DNA of 45,459 bases from Microcystis viridis FACHB-1342 (lineage in GTDB: Bacteria; Cyanobacteriota; Cyanobacteriia; Cyanobacteriales; Microcystaceae), in assembly GCF_014698335.1 (NCBI RefSeq), contig NZ_JACJSV010000038.1, positions 1 to 45,459 of the forward strand, written 5' to 3'. A program made the position numbers and the translations under genes. This document shows, piece by piece, positions 27,379-36,447 of this stretch. The notes under the pieces were generated by a model. That model was not told where the DNA came from, made no database searches, and saw nothing but the letters and a program-made list of their open reading frames with translations. How positions within the stretch are numbered: position 1 is the first letter of the stretch; each line of letters starts with the position of its first letter.

Positions 27379-27915
27379 CTATTTCGATTCAGCGAAGCGT
27401 TTACGCAGGGATTCGGTGCGCTTTTTCGCCACGGTATTATTAGGATCAAATTTGAGAGTTTCTTCGTAGGTTTCGAGAGCTTTTTTGGCCATTTGTTTCT
27501 TTTCGTAAACATTGCCAAGATTATTGAGAGCGATCGAGTATTCAGGATAAAGTTTAATTGCCTCTTTGTAGTTACGAATCGCTAATTCCAATTGTTCTTG
27601 GGCAAAATAGGAAAAACCGATCGCATTATAGATTAGGGCTTGATTTTCTGGTTCGATGCTTTCTTCCTCAGAGATTTTTAAAGCCTTTTGTAGTAAACTC
27701 AAAGCTTGAACATAGAGTTTTTTATCCAGATAAAGACTCCCTAATTCATAGTATTCTTTAGCTGTACCTTTTTCTTTTTGCAATTTCTTTTGTAGCTTGT
27801 TAAAGGTTCCTTCCACTCGACGGGTTTTAAAGATTTGCACGATGACAAAAATTCCTAAACCAATCACGAAAATTAGCAATCCAGAAACGTAAATAAGCGG
27901 CAGGGTATCTTCCAT
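27379..27915 (-). CDS. ycf37: Ycf37-like TPR protein (photosystem I assembly)
   Basis: A 178-residue protein with one N-terminal membrane helix (~7-28, LIYVSGLLIFVIGLGIFVIVQ) and about three tetratricopeptide repeats from ~50 to ~165 (KEYYELGSLYLDKKLYVQAL, ALIYNAIGFSYFAQEQLELA, SIALNNLGNVYEKKQMAKKA). This architecture and size are those of Ycf37, a thylakoid protein that supports assembly and stability of photosystem I in cyanobacteria and red algal plastids. Assignment to Ycf37 rather than another short TPR protein rests on the N-terminal part and layout. Transcribed alone, with a terminator hairpin downstream and a repeat tract upstream. Confidence 0.8.
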   Translation of the reverse strand: MEDTLPLIYVSGLLIFVIGLGIFVIVQIFKTRRVEGTFNKLQKKLQKEKGTAKEYYELGSLYLDKKLYVQALSLLQKALKISEEESIEPENQALIYNAIGFSYFAQEQLELAIRNYKEAIKLYPEYSIALNNLGNVYEKKQMAKKALETYEETLKFDPNNTVAKKRTESLRKRFAESK

Positions 27916-27976
27916 AATTAGCGATCGAGCAATTAATATTTTTATACTTATTCAATCAGATTATAGCAGGATTTAG

Positions 27977-28014
27977 TCAGTTATCAGTGATCAGTGATCA
28001 GTTATCAGTGATCA
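27977..28014. repeat. TTATCAGTGATCAG short repeat tract
   Basis: Alternating TTATCAG and TGATCAG heptamers upstream of ycf37; related to the CTGATAA tracts. Confidence 0.75.
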
Positions 28015-28073
28015 GATTTGAGTTTTCAGTTCACTGATTACTGTTCATTGCTCACAGCAAAAAACTCCCATCT

Positions 28074-28099
28074 CCCCACACCCCACACCCCACACCCCA
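28074..28099. repeat. CCCCACA heptamer repeats
   Basis: Three tandem CCCCACA units and a partial fourth, within a CT-rich run beside the solute-binding protein gene. Confidence 0.75.
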
Positions 28100-28104
28100 T
28101 CACC

Positions 28105-28887
28105 CTATCTCCCCATTTCCCGAATTCTCAGGGGTAAACCCCAATAGTTCAGCCGTTCTGCTAACCAACCGGTGGATTCTAGCCGCTCGATCGCTTGGTT
28201 GACGCGTTCTCGGAGACTTTGGTACTGTAAACCTTTAGGGAGAACGACTCCTAGAGCGATCGCACCCAACTCGATCGGTAATTGACGATAATTGGGGAAT
28301 TGCTGCACCCAACCAGTTAAAAGGCTATTATCAGCCGCAAAAGCGTCTATTTCCCCGGTTTCCAGTAAATTTAAAGCTTCTTGATAGGAAGCAACCCCGC
28401 GCAGGATAGCGTTAGGCAAATTGGAACGCACAAGGGCGATTGTCGTCGATCCGTTGAGTACGGCGATTCTAGAGTTAGCTAAGTCTTCTAAACGCTGCAA
28501 TTGCGGGTTTTTCGTCACAAAACCGCTGCTATCGAGGTAATAAAAGGGGCTAAAATCCACTAAGCGCTGACGTGCAGGAGTAATCGCCACCCGAGCGATC
28601 GCCAAATCCACCCGATCATCAATAACCACCTGTAAACGTTCTTGATTACTAACGGGTTTGAGAATAATAGCACTGTCAGAACCGAGAATTTCTGACGCTA
28701 GACGTTTAGCGATGTCGATTTCCAATCCTTGCAGATTCCCCTGAGAATCAAGGAAAGCGAGGGGAGGGAGATTATTTTTGACAGCGACAATTAATTTTCC
28801 CCGGCGTATAATTGTATCGAGATCGGCACTAAAACTTGGGGCTACACCTAAGAGCAAAAAACCAAGAATAAATAACAAATTTTTCAT
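28105..28887 (-). CDS. Periplasmic solute-binding protein (SBP family 3, amino-acid type)
   Basis: A 260-residue protein with a Sec signal (MKNLLFILGFLLLGVAPSFSA, cleavage after FSA) and a type-2 periplasmic binding fold of the amino-acid family: RGKLIVAVKNNLPPLAFLD, GLEIDIAKRLASEIL, and the ARVAITPAR and LVDFSPFYY segments. Ligand is probably a polar amino acid, but this is not resolvable. No ABC permease or ATPase is nearby. The ATG overlaps the TGA of a broken GGDEF gene just upstream (ATGA), so it was once translationally coupled to a cyclic-di-GMP gene and may have served as its sensor partner. Confidence 0.9.
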   Translation of the reverse strand: MKNLLFILGFLLLGVAPSFSADLDTIIRRGKLIVAVKNNLPPLAFLDSQGNLQGLEIDIAKRLASEILGSDSAIILKPVSNQERLQVVIDDRVDLAIARVAITPARQRLVDFSPFYYLDSSGFVTKNPQLQRLEDLANSRIAVLNGSTTIALVRSNLPNAILRGVASYQEALNLLETGEIDAFAADNSLLTGWVQQFPNYRQLPIELGAIALGVVLPKGLQYQSLRERVNQAIERLESTGWLAERLNYWGLPLRIREMGR

Positions 28888-29155
28888 ACTGTTTTACCTA
28901 AACTAACTCGATTTCTACTTTGATTTTTAGCGGCGAACATGGCATGATCAGCCCGCTCGATCACCGCCTCTAGATTATTATCTTTAGGGCTAAATGTTGC
29001 GAAACCGAGATCAAAGCAAAACTACTGCCAAAAAGAAAATCTAGTCTCAAAAATAAATGCAGGTAAAAATAATTGCCCAAATAGCCTAAAATAATTGATA
29101 TAACCAACAGGGGCAATGATTTGTTACCCAATCTGGGCAGGTGCTTTAATGCCAT
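28884..29155 (-). pseudogene. Diguanylate cyclase (GGDEF) gene collapsed by an internal deletion
   Basis: The first part, from an ATG at 29155, encodes a membrane N-terminus (MALKHLPRLGNKSLPLLVIS, then a helix up to RLDFLFGSS). Near 29020 the frame shifts. In the other frame the DNA reads FATFSPKDNNLEAVIERADH followed by AMFAAKNQSRNRV and ends at a TGA at 28884-28886. That is the C-terminal end of a GGDEF domain. The active-site GGDEF motif and everything between is missing. I infer a deletion that fused the two ends out of frame. No cyclase activity is possible. Confidence 0.75.
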
Positions 29156-29309
29156 GGCGAGCTAGTGGTGATAGAAAAAAAGTCATTCATTATAACCATT
29201 GTAAAGGTCAATCCGCCTCTAGTTTCTAGAAGTCTGCTTTTTTCGACTAGAATAAAAAAAGCCAGCCAGAATAGCCGCAATTTAAAAAATTTCTCCTCTT
29301 AGACTTGAC

Positions 29310-32237
29310 GTGAAAGAGTCCCTCAACCCTACTTCTTTGGATCTCAAAACCATTTTTCCCTTTAAACTCGACGACTTCCAGCAATCGGCGATCGCTGCTC
29401 TCGCTGCCGGTAAATCAGTGGTTGTCTGTGCTCCCACCGGTTCCGGCAAAACCTTAATCGGAGAATACGCCATCTATCGCGCCCTAGAAAGGGGCAAACG
29501 GGTTTTCTACACCACTCCCCTGAAAGCTCTTTCTAACCAAAAATTCCGGGATTTTCAAGAAAAATTCGGTCGTACCCCCACCGATGGCGATGAGGATTCC
29601 CCGCTGCTCTTTGCGGAAGTGGGATTGATTACCGGCGATGTGGTGATTAATCCCTCCGCGTTAATTGTAGTCATGACTACAGAAATTTTTCGCAATATGC
29701 TCTATCAAACCCCAATCGGTGAGGTAGGCACTTCCCTAGAAAACGTGGAAACCCTAGTTCTCGATGAATGTCACTATATCAGCGATCGAGGTCGCGGCAC
29801 CGTTTGGGAAGAATCAATTATCTACTGTCCCCCTAGTATCCAATTAGTCGCCCTCTCCGCCACCATCGGCAACCCGGGGGAACTCACCGACTGGATTAAC
29901 TGGGTGCGGCAACTGCGTCAACCCAGCGACAATAAACAGACCTCCAGCTGCGAGCTAATTAACTCCGATTTTCGCCCCGTCCCCCTGCGCTTTTATTTCG
30001 CCAATAAAGAGGGATTATTCCCGCTGCTCGACCCAAAACAGAGCAAAGTTAACCCGAAACTACACTCAAAAGTCGGCCACGGCAAACCCCGACGCTTAAA
30101 ACGAGAAGATTGTCCCACCATCGCCTCGATTGTCACCACGCTGCGGGACAAGGATATGCTCCCAGCCATTTACGTCATTTTCAGCCGCAAAGGTTGCGAT
30201 CAGGCGATTAGAGAGCTAAAAAACCTCAATCTCGTTAATCCAGAAGAAGCTAGAGCCATTTACTACCGTTTACTCATTTTCTTCCTGGAAGATAATCCCA
30301 ATCTGCAAGAACTCGCCCTTTCCTTCTTTGCCGTCGAAAATCCGCCTTTACACCAGAAATTACTGGCTTTTTTCGCTAATAACCCCCAGTCTGAAGATCA
30401 ACTCCTCAGCCTCTTAACCGCCGACCCCGAGACGAAAAACCAACTGTTTGAATTCCTGGCTAGTGCTTCCCAATTGGTGCGCGCTGACCAAGTGGAACCC
30501 CTCACCCGGGGCTGTGGTGTTCACCATGCCGGGATTTTACCCCTCTGGAAAGAATTAGTCGAACAACTCTTTGAAGCTGGTTTAATTAAGGTGGTTTTTG
30601 CCACCGCTACCCTCTCGGCCGGGATTAATATGCCCGCTCGTACCACCGTTATCTCGGCCCTCTCCAAACGCACCGATGATGGCCACAGTATGCTGACTCC
30701 CTCGGAATTTGTCCAGATTGCTGGCCGGGCCGGTCGCCGGGGAATGGACGCGGTGGGCCATGTGGTGACAGTACAAACGCCCTTTGAAGGAGCAAAAGAA
30801 GCGGCTTTTCTGGCCATCGCTCAACCAGAACCCCTGCAAAGCTGTTTTGCGCCCAGTTACGGCATGGTCTTAAATCTCCTGCAAAAACACAGTCTAGAGG
30901 AGACCAAAGACCTCTTAGAGCGCAGTTTCGCCGAATATCTCGCTCGTTTGAAGTTAAGCCCCGAACGACAACAGATTACCGCCTTAACCACAGAATTAGC
31001 TAAGTTGGATATGGAATTAGCTGGGATCGAGCGGGAGCAGGTCTTTAGTTACGAAAAGCTACGGGAAAGACTGCGGGAAGAAGAAAGACTGTATAAAATC
31101 CTCGCTAGTCAGGCAGAGGCACAGAAAAGACAGGAAATACATCTAAAATTGCCGAATATTCCCGTCGGAACTATCCTCCATCTCAAGGGCAAACATATTA
31201 AGGTCCCCGTCCCCGTCCCCGCTATCTTTGTCAATACCCTGCACGGAGCCGGTCAAGTGCGAACTCTTGTTTGTTTAGGCAGTGATAATCGCTGGTATTT
31301 AGCCGCCTATGCCGATATTAGCGAGATAGATCGAGGTTTTATCACTCCTGCGGCATTAGGCGAACTGATACCCCCTTCCCTAGAAGCTGTTTCCCTAGGG
31401 GGTTGGCGCAAGGGTGAGGAAAATACTCAGGCGATCGCCGATTTAATCCCCCAACAAGTGCAGGGCATCCCACCAGTGGCGGAACTGGCAACACAATCAC
31501 AAAAAATTGAAATTGTCAATAGTCAAATTGCCGCTCATCCCCTGCAAAAACGCAAAAATCCAGGGCGATTGATGAAACTATACTACGATCGAGAGATTGC
31601 TCGCGATAAGTTACACAAGACCCAGATTAAATACCAAAAACAACAATCGCGTAAATCCTACTACTGGGAAGAATTTCTGAATCTAATCGAGATTTTGCGA
31701 GAATTCCAAGCTTTAGAGGGTTATTTGCCCACTCCCCTCGGAGAAGCGGCGGCCACTATTCGCGGGGAAAATGAACTCTGGTTAGGATTAGCGATGATGT
31801 CCGGAGATTTGGACAGATTGACGCCTAGCCAACTAGCCGCCGCCATCAGCGCTATGATTACGGAACCCCCTCGCCCCGATACTTGGTGCAATTACCCGCC
31901 TGTGCCAGAAGTTATCGATATTTTGCGACAAGGAGAGGGAAATTCCCCCGGTTTGCGAGAAGTTCGCCGTTTACTCTATCAAGCTCAATCTCGCTACGAT
32001 ATCACTATTCCTGTCTGGTTAGAAACCCAACTGATGGGAATTGCCTCCCGTTGGGCCCAAGGGACATCCTGGCCAGAATTGTGCGAAAATACCAGTCTCG
32101 ATGAGGGAGATCTAGTGCGATTATTACGGCGCACCGTCGATGTTCTCTGGCAAATTCCCCAAATTCCCCGGGTTTCCCCAGTCCTTAAAGATAATGCCCG
32201 TCTCGCCGTCACAGCCATGAAGCGCTTTCCTTTATAA
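29310..32237 (+). CDS. Ski2-like DEAD/DEAH-box RNA helicase with DSHCT domain
   Basis: A 975-residue helicase. Walker A is APTGSGKT (41-48), the DExH box is DECH (152-155), motif III is LSATIG, and motif VI is QIAGRAGRRGMD. The region between RecA domains has a large insert (about 235-395, Leu-rich with FFLEDNPNLQELALSFFA). The C-terminal third contains the DSHCT-type helical domain. Relatives unwind structured RNA during processing or decay, in the cytoplasm. A GTG at 29310 is taken as start because it immediately precedes the conserved FPFKLDDFQQSAI Q-motif-like region. The gene stands alone. Confidence 0.93.
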   Translation: MKESLNPTSLDLKTIFPFKLDDFQQSAIAALAAGKSVVVCAPTGSGKTLIGEYAIYRALERGKRVFYTTPLKALSNQKFRDFQEKFGRTPTDGDEDSPLLFAEVGLITGDVVINPSALIVVMTTEIFRNMLYQTPIGEVGTSLENVETLVLDECHYISDRGRGTVWEESIIYCPPSIQLVALSATIGNPGELTDWINWVRQLRQPSDNKQTSSCELINSDFRPVPLRFYFANKEGLFPLLDPKQSKVNPKLHSKVGHGKPRRLKREDCPTIASIVTTLRDKDMLPAIYVIFSRKGCDQAIRELKNLNLVNPEEARAIYYRLLIFFLEDNPNLQELALSFFAVENPPLHQKLLAFFANNPQSEDQLLSLLTADPETKNQLFEFLASASQLVRADQVEPLTRGCGVHHAGILPLWKELVEQLFEAGLIKVVFATATLSAGINMPARTTVISALSKRTDDGHSMLTPSEFVQIAGRAGRRGMDAVGHVVTVQTPFEGAKEAAFLAIAQPEPLQSCFAPSYGMVLNLLQKHSLEETKDLLERSFAEYLARLKLSPERQQITALTTELAKLDMELAGIEREQVFSYEKLRERLREEERLYKILASQAEAQKRQEIHLKLPNIPVGTILHLKGKHIKVPVPVPAIFVNTLHGAGQVRTLVCLGSDNRWYLAAYADISEIDRGFITPAALGELIPPSLEAVSLGGWRKGEENTQAIADLIPQQVQGIPPVAELATQSQKIEIVNSQIAAHPLQKRKNPGRLMKLYYDREIARDKLHKTQIKYQKQQSRKSYYWEEFLNLIEILREFQALEGYLPTPLGEAAATIRGENELWLGLAMMSGDLDRLTPSQLAAAISAMITEPPRPDTWCNYPPVPEVIDILRQGEGNSPGLREVRRLLYQAQSRYDITIPVWLETQLMGIASRWAQGTSWPELCENTSLDEGDLVRLLRRTVDVLWQIPQIPRVSPVLKDNARLAVTAMKRFPL

Positions 32238-32251
32238 TATTGACCGCTCTT

Positions 32252-33205
32252 TTAAACAATGGGAGATGGTAGGGAAAGTAACTGTTGGTGAATCTGCTCA
32301 ATTAGGGCGAGGATTTGCTGATAATTTTGGTGCAATCCCTGGTGATAGAGGTGATTTGCTCCTTGATTTAAATCCGCTAAAGCCGATTGATAATAACCCA
32401 ATTGATGCCGCAGTAATCCCCTTCTAATATAGGCATCGGCATAAAAAGGATCAATGGCAATCGCTCGATTTAAATCGGCGATCGAGCGTTCGTATTCACC
32501 TAATTGGTGAGCGGTACAAGCTAGATTATAGTAGGCTGAGGCGTTATTTTTATTTAACCGGAGAGCTTGATTAAAATCCGCTTTGGCTGAGGTAAAATTG
32601 TGGAGGGCTAAATGAGATAAACCTCGATCATTATAAATAGTGGCTAAAGTGTCGGGTTGCTGGTTAGTAATTTGACGCAAGGATTGATTAAAATCGGCTA
32701 GGGCAAGGGGATAATTTTTCCTAGCCGACTGAACTAAACCCCGATTATAGTAGGCTTGATAATAGGTGGGTTTTAACCGGATAGTCTGGTTATAATCGGT
32801 CAGCGCCTGTGGATAATCTCCCAAACGATAAAAAGCTAAACCCCGATGGAAATAGGCTAGATAATTATCGGATTGCTGTTGTAAAGAGCGGGTGCAGTCC
32901 TGCCAAGCGTCGAGATAATCCTGCAAATAAATCTGAGTTAAACAGCGATTACTGTAGGCTAGGGCCAAGTTATTTTCCTGTTCGAGGGACTGATTGAAAT
33001 CCTGCAAAGCTTGCTGATAATTACCTGCCTCTAGTTGTTCAATTCCTGATCGCAACCAGTAGGATAAATGTACTGATTGAGCCGCTTTTCCCTGCCGAGG
33101 CCATCCCCCCAGCACAAGCGAGCAGAGCAGTGCAACCATAACCAATCCACCGAGGCGAGGAAGAAAATTTTTCAAAACCGTTGACATAGGAGTATCTTTG
33201 TGCAT
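32252..33205 (-). CDS. Tetratricopeptide-repeat protein, probably exported or membrane-anchored
   Basis: A 317-residue protein with an N-terminal hydrophobic signal or anchor (LGGLVMVALLCSLVLGGW, ~14-31). About six to seven TPR units from ~55 to ~290 follow, with repeated AYYNRGLVQSARKNYPLALADFN-like units. No catalytic region. Such proteins act as protein-interaction scaffolds, and no partner is indicated here. GGAG is very close to the ATG at 33205; an internal ATG six codons later is an alternative. Upstream lies a 7-bp tandem repeat and a MITE. Confidence 0.88.
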   Translation of the reverse strand: MHKDTPMSTVLKNFLPRLGGLVMVALLCSLVLGGWPRQGKAAQSVHLSYWLRSGIEQLEAGNYQQALQDFNQSLEQENNLALAYSNRCLTQIYLQDYLDAWQDCTRSLQQQSDNYLAYFHRGLAFYRLGDYPQALTDYNQTIRLKPTYYQAYYNRGLVQSARKNYPLALADFNQSLRQITNQQPDTLATIYNDRGLSHLALHNFTSAKADFNQALRLNKNNASAYYNLACTAHQLGEYERSIADLNRAIAIDPFYADAYIRRGLLRHQLGYYQSALADLNQGANHLYHQGLHQNYQQILALIEQIHQQLLSLPSPIV

Positions 33206-33261
33206 ATACTCCCAATTCTGAGGAAACTTTCTCGCTCGATCAACAGACAGCCTGTCAAATA

Positions 33262-33310
<49 letters not shown>

Positions 33311-33341
33311 TTATTTTTATTTATTGTCCCCACTTCATAAT

Positions 33342-33456
33342 TCACCCCGTGTGCAACTATATTTTTAGTCTTGATTTACAAGGCTTTCAGAAATCAGCAG
33401 AGATAAAGTATCCTCTGTAACCCTGATTCTGTCGTTTTTAGTTGCACATCGCGTTA
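33342..33456 (+). mobile_element. 115-bp MITE family A, copy 2
   Basis: Same length and nearly the same sequence as 35633-35747, in the same orientation, and the reverse of 1898-2012. Terminal inverted repeats of the form TAACSCSRTGTGCAACTA. It forms the left border of the M15/lysozyme locus. Confidence 0.9.
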
Positions 33457-33633
33457 GATTTGAAAAACTTACGGGAGTTGGGGCGATTGTGATTGTTGTT
33501 AGGGAAACAATGCTAGACCTCTCTGTGCGGTAATTATCCTCAAATTGAGGTGATTAAACCCCACAGTGCCATATTAAGTCTTATTAAGGGGTGTTAGAGC
33601 GATGGAAGTGGGATAGATAGGATAAAAGAACCA

Positions 33634-33774
33634 CCATTTAAGCTAAACATCGCCAGGTATTTAGGGACTGGCGTAGGAATGATATCCCAGCCAGACAATC
33701 GCTCTGTAGAAGAATCAGACCAGCCCTAAATGGTGCATTATCAAAGCGCAAGTCCCTTAGCTTAAGTGGACTTG
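33634..33774. repeat. Inverted-repeat segment upstream of the M15 peptidase
   Basis: CCATTTAAGCTAA (33634-33646) is answered by TTAGCTTAAGTGG (33757-33769), 12 of 13 matching. The right arm is itself part of a hairpin, CAAGTCC (33749-33755) with GGACTTG (33768-33774). The following TTGAACTAAGAATCCC recalls right ends of IS200/IS605-type elements. Could be a transposon fossil. Confidence 0.5.
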
Positions 33775-33808
33775 TTGAACTAAGAATCCCTCGCTCAGGA
33801 AGAAATTT

Positions 33809-34678
33809 ATGGTGACAGTAACGCAAGCTGGGACTACAAGCTGTTCCACGACAGTGGTTAGGGGACTAGATCGGCAACTCATTGCTCAAATGAATCGACT
33901 TGTCTCAGGTGCTTTAGTTGATTTTTCTTCCCCCAAGATCAGGCTTGGACAAGCAGTTTGGCCATTCTTACAACCAGCGGCTAAACGCGCCCTAGATCGG
34001 GCAGTTGCCAATCGAGGCCAGACTCTGATTGTCAACTCCGCTTATCGGACTATTGCCCAACAACTACTTCTTTTTCAACAAGCTCAGGCGAATCGATGTG
34101 GCATTACTATCGCTGCTGAGCCAGGAAAGAGCAACCATCAAAGTGGATTAGCTCTCGATATTGAAGATCATGCAGGCTGGCGACCTTTCCTAGAAGCTCA
34201 GGGCTGGAAGTGGCTAGGTCCATCAGATCCGGTTCATTTTGACTTTAAAGGTGCTGGGGTTCGTGACATCCGCTCAACTGCTATCCTGGCGTTCCAGCAA
34301 CTGTGGAATCAAAACAATCCCAATGACAGGATTGCAGAGGATGGGCAGTGGGGTCCAAATACCGCCGCTCGTCTCGGTAAATCTCCTGCTAATGGCTTTG
34401 CTAATGGTCCGACTCTGGACACAGGGGTTAATGGTGGGGGTAGCGTTGAACTAGGAGATCGCTTATTGCAACTCACGCGCCCACTTCTGGAAGGAGATGA
34501 CGTGCGCCAAGTTCAGCAAGCATTAGTCCGCAATGGTTTCCAGTCAACAGTTGATGGTTTCTTTGGTCCAAAGACAGAAGAGGCAGTTAAAGCGTTTCAA
34601 CAACAGAAACAATTGCAACCTGTTGATGGCATCGTTGGACCTGCCACGCTTGCGGCTTTGGGACTCTCATCTTCCTAA
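33809..34678 (+). CDS. M15-type D,D-carboxypeptidase with two PG-binding domains
   Basis: A 289-residue leaderless peptidase that probably cleaves D-alanyl bonds of peptidoglycan stems. The zinc site is visible as KSNHQSGLALDIED (H110, D117) and PVHFDF (H143), with SAYRT near 77-81 as in VanY-like enzymes. A short PG-binding-like region follows (~150-200, ILAFQQLW...EDGQWGPNTAARLG), then a Gly/Asn-rich linker and a complete PG_binding_1 domain (~215-287, DDVRQVQQALVRNGF...VDGFFGPKTEEAVKAFQQ). AGGAAG precedes the ATG. It is followed 63 bp later by the lysozyme gene and flanked by family A MITEs. Confidence 0.9.
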   Translation: MVTVTQAGTTSCSTTVVRGLDRQLIAQMNRLVSGALVDFSSPKIRLGQAVWPFLQPAAKRALDRAVANRGQTLIVNSAYRTIAQQLLLFQQAQANRCGITIAAEPGKSNHQSGLALDIEDHAGWRPFLEAQGWKWLGPSDPVHFDFKGAGVRDIRSTAILAFQQLWNQNNPNDRIAEDGQWGPNTAARLGKSPANGFANGPTLDTGVNGGGSVELGDRLLQLTRPLLEGDDVRQVQQALVRNGFQSTVDGFFGPKTEEAVKAFQQQKQLQPVDGIVGPATLAALGLSSS

Positions 34679-34741
34679 AGGCAAACTGACATCAATAACC
34701 ATGGAAACTATCGAAAACAAAATGCAAGGAGAATTTGCACA

Positions 34742-35512
34742 ATGATCGGTCCAACCTTACGTTTATTTGACGGATTTGACCACACTTCTCCTCAACTTCG
34801 AGACGAAGTGATGGAACTGCAAGAACTGCTCAATGCCAAAGGAATTGCTGTCGTTATTGATGGCTTCTTTGGACAGGCAACCGAAATGGCTGTCAAACAA
34901 TTTCAACGCTCTCGTGGTTTGGATGATGATGGAATTGTCGGTCCGCTGACTTGGGCAGCATTATCAGACGAGCAACCTCCCAATCTTGAACTTGTATTTA
35001 CCACGACGATTGCTCGCAATGATGCTTCCATGCTCAGACAATTAGAAGCCGCTCAACAGTTCAGAGCTTTTATTGAAGAAGGAGCTAACCAACAGGGCTT
35101 TCCGATTGCTGTGATTGCGGGCATTGGTTCACGAGAATCTCACTGGGGATTACTCTTAAATCCACCCGGTCCCTCTGGTACGGGAGATTTTGGTCACGGT
35201 CGGGGACTGATGCAAATTGATGACCGTGCTTTTCCTCAGTTTATCTCTACTGGTAAGTGGAAAGAGCCCAGAGAGAACATTCTCTTTGGCTGTCAAGTCC
35301 TTGCTGACAACCGAGCTTTTATGCAACGCAGGACTAATTTGCAAGGCAAAGAGCTTATCCGTGCCGCTTTAGCTGCATACAATTCTGGACCCGGAAATGC
35401 GCTAAGAGCTTTGCGCGACCGCGGAGATGTTGATTTCTTCACTGCTAACCGGGATTATGGCAAGGATACTCTCAGTCGAGCCGGATGGTTCCAGTTACGT
35501 GGTTGGAGTTGA
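34742..35512 (+). CDS. PG-binding domain fused to lytic transglycosylase/goose-lysozyme-like domain
   Basis: A 256-residue leaderless muramidase-type protein. Residues ~20-75 are a PG_binding_1 domain (DEVMELQELLNAKGI...IDGFFGQATEMAVKQFQR...GPLTWAAL). Residues ~95-256 resemble SLT/goose-lysozyme domains: IAGIGSRESHWG with candidate catalytic Glu (E132), GHGRGLMQID, and ALAAYNSGPGNALRAL. It would cleave glycan strands. AAGGAG precedes the ATG at a good distance. It pairs with the M15 peptidase gene; no holin or phage structural gene is near. Confidence 0.92.
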   Translation: MIGPTLRLFDGFDHTSPQLRDEVMELQELLNAKGIAVVIDGFFGQATEMAVKQFQRSRGLDDDGIVGPLTWAALSDEQPPNLELVFTTTIARNDASMLRQLEAAQQFRAFIEEGANQQGFPIAVIAGIGSRESHWGLLLNPPGPSGTGDFGHGRGLMQIDDRAFPQFISTGKWKEPRENILFGCQVLADNRAFMQRRTNLQGKELIRAALAAYNSGPGNALRALRDRGDVDFFTANRDYGKDTLSRAGWFQLRGWS

Positions 35513-35527
35513 CTAACAAAGCTGTAG

Positions 35528-35585
35528 GGTGCGTTCCCCAAGACAACTCCTAATTACTACGCCAATAAATTCCTGGGAACGCACC
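35528..35585. repeat. 58-nt element with 11-bp inverted ends GGTGCGTTCCC
   Basis: Perfect arms at 35528-35538 and 35575-35585. It lies 15 bp after the lysozyme stop codon and could be a tiny MITE of the GGTGCGTT type or act as a transcription-ending hairpin, though no T-run follows. Confidence 0.65.
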
Positions 35586-35632
35586 AAGATTTGTTAGCGC
35601 TCTCCTTATCTATTTATGTCATAATTATTATG

Positions 35633-35747
35633 TAACCCCTTGTGCAACTATATTTTTAGTCTTGATTTACAAGGCTTTCAGAAATCAGCAGAGATAAAGT
35701 ATCCTCTGTAACCCTGATTCTGTGGTTTTTAGTTGCACATCGCGTTA
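35633..35747 (+). mobile_element. 115-bp MITE family A, copy 3
   Basis: Matches copy 2 at 33342-33456 almost base for base and in the same orientation; one visible interior difference is GTGGTTTTT in place of GTCGTTTTT. It forms the right border of the M15/lysozyme locus. Confidence 0.9.
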
Positions 35748-35875
35748 ATTCATAATTCATAATTCCTACACTCTGGGCTGCGATAAACTAATAAAAGAAA
35801 GATTGTCACCGAGCAATTATGATGGCGTTACTCGCTAACGCAGTTGACACCCGATAAATGATACAGGAGTTATCT

Positions 35876-36385
35876 ATGGAAACTATTTTTATCCCCCACC
35901 TCCTCAAATCTCCTGATCGACAAAGAGTGATCATCATCGATAATTTTATCCCCGATCTAGAAACCTTGACACCGGTGCGGGGGACCTTGCTGGTTAGACA
36001 TGGGGGGAATTTTTTGGAAGTATCGGTGAAAGCAGAAACCATCGTCACCTTAACCTGCGATCGCTGTTTACAACAATATAATCATCGTCTGCAATTAAAC
36101 ACTTCCGAATTAATCTGGCTAGACAAAAATAAAGACTACGATAGCTCCTATCCTCTAGAGCGAGAAATAGCCTACGAAGACCTCTCGGAAACCCTCGATC
36201 CTAACGGGGATTTTGACCCGCAAATGTGGTTATACGAGCAGTTATGTCTCACTTTACCCCCCCGTCAACTCTGCGGAGCTAATTGTCAACCCCCCGATTT
36301 TCTCCTTCCGGAAAAGACTGCCATCGATGGTCGTTGGGCCTCCCTAGAATCCTTGAAAAGTCAGTTATCTCAATCGCAAAATTGA
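35876..36385 (+). CDS. YceD/DUF177 family protein
   Basis: A 169-residue member of the YceD (DUF177) family, which in many bacteria and plastids is linked to 23S rRNA accumulation. It shows the zinc-ribbon-like pair TCDRCLQQY and LCGANC, and an acidic middle (LDPNGDFDPQMW). The ATG at 35876 is chosen because CAGGAG lies upstream at the right distance; an ATG at 35858 would add six residues and lacks such a site. In many bacteria yceD precedes rpmF, but here it is followed by a convergent glycosyltransferase gene. Confidence 0.88.
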   Translation: METIFIPHLLKSPDRQRVIIIDNFIPDLETLTPVRGTLLVRHGGNFLEVSVKAETIVTLTCDRCLQQYNHRLQLNTSELIWLDKNKDYDSSYPLEREIAYEDLSETLDPNGDFDPQMWLYEQLCLTLPPRQLCGANCQPPDFLLPEKTAIDGRWASLESLKSQLSQSQN

Positions 36386-36447
36386 GCTTTGATGCTGATT
36401 TTTTTTCGGGTTTCGATCCCAGAGAAAAGCGATCAAAACCCGATTTT

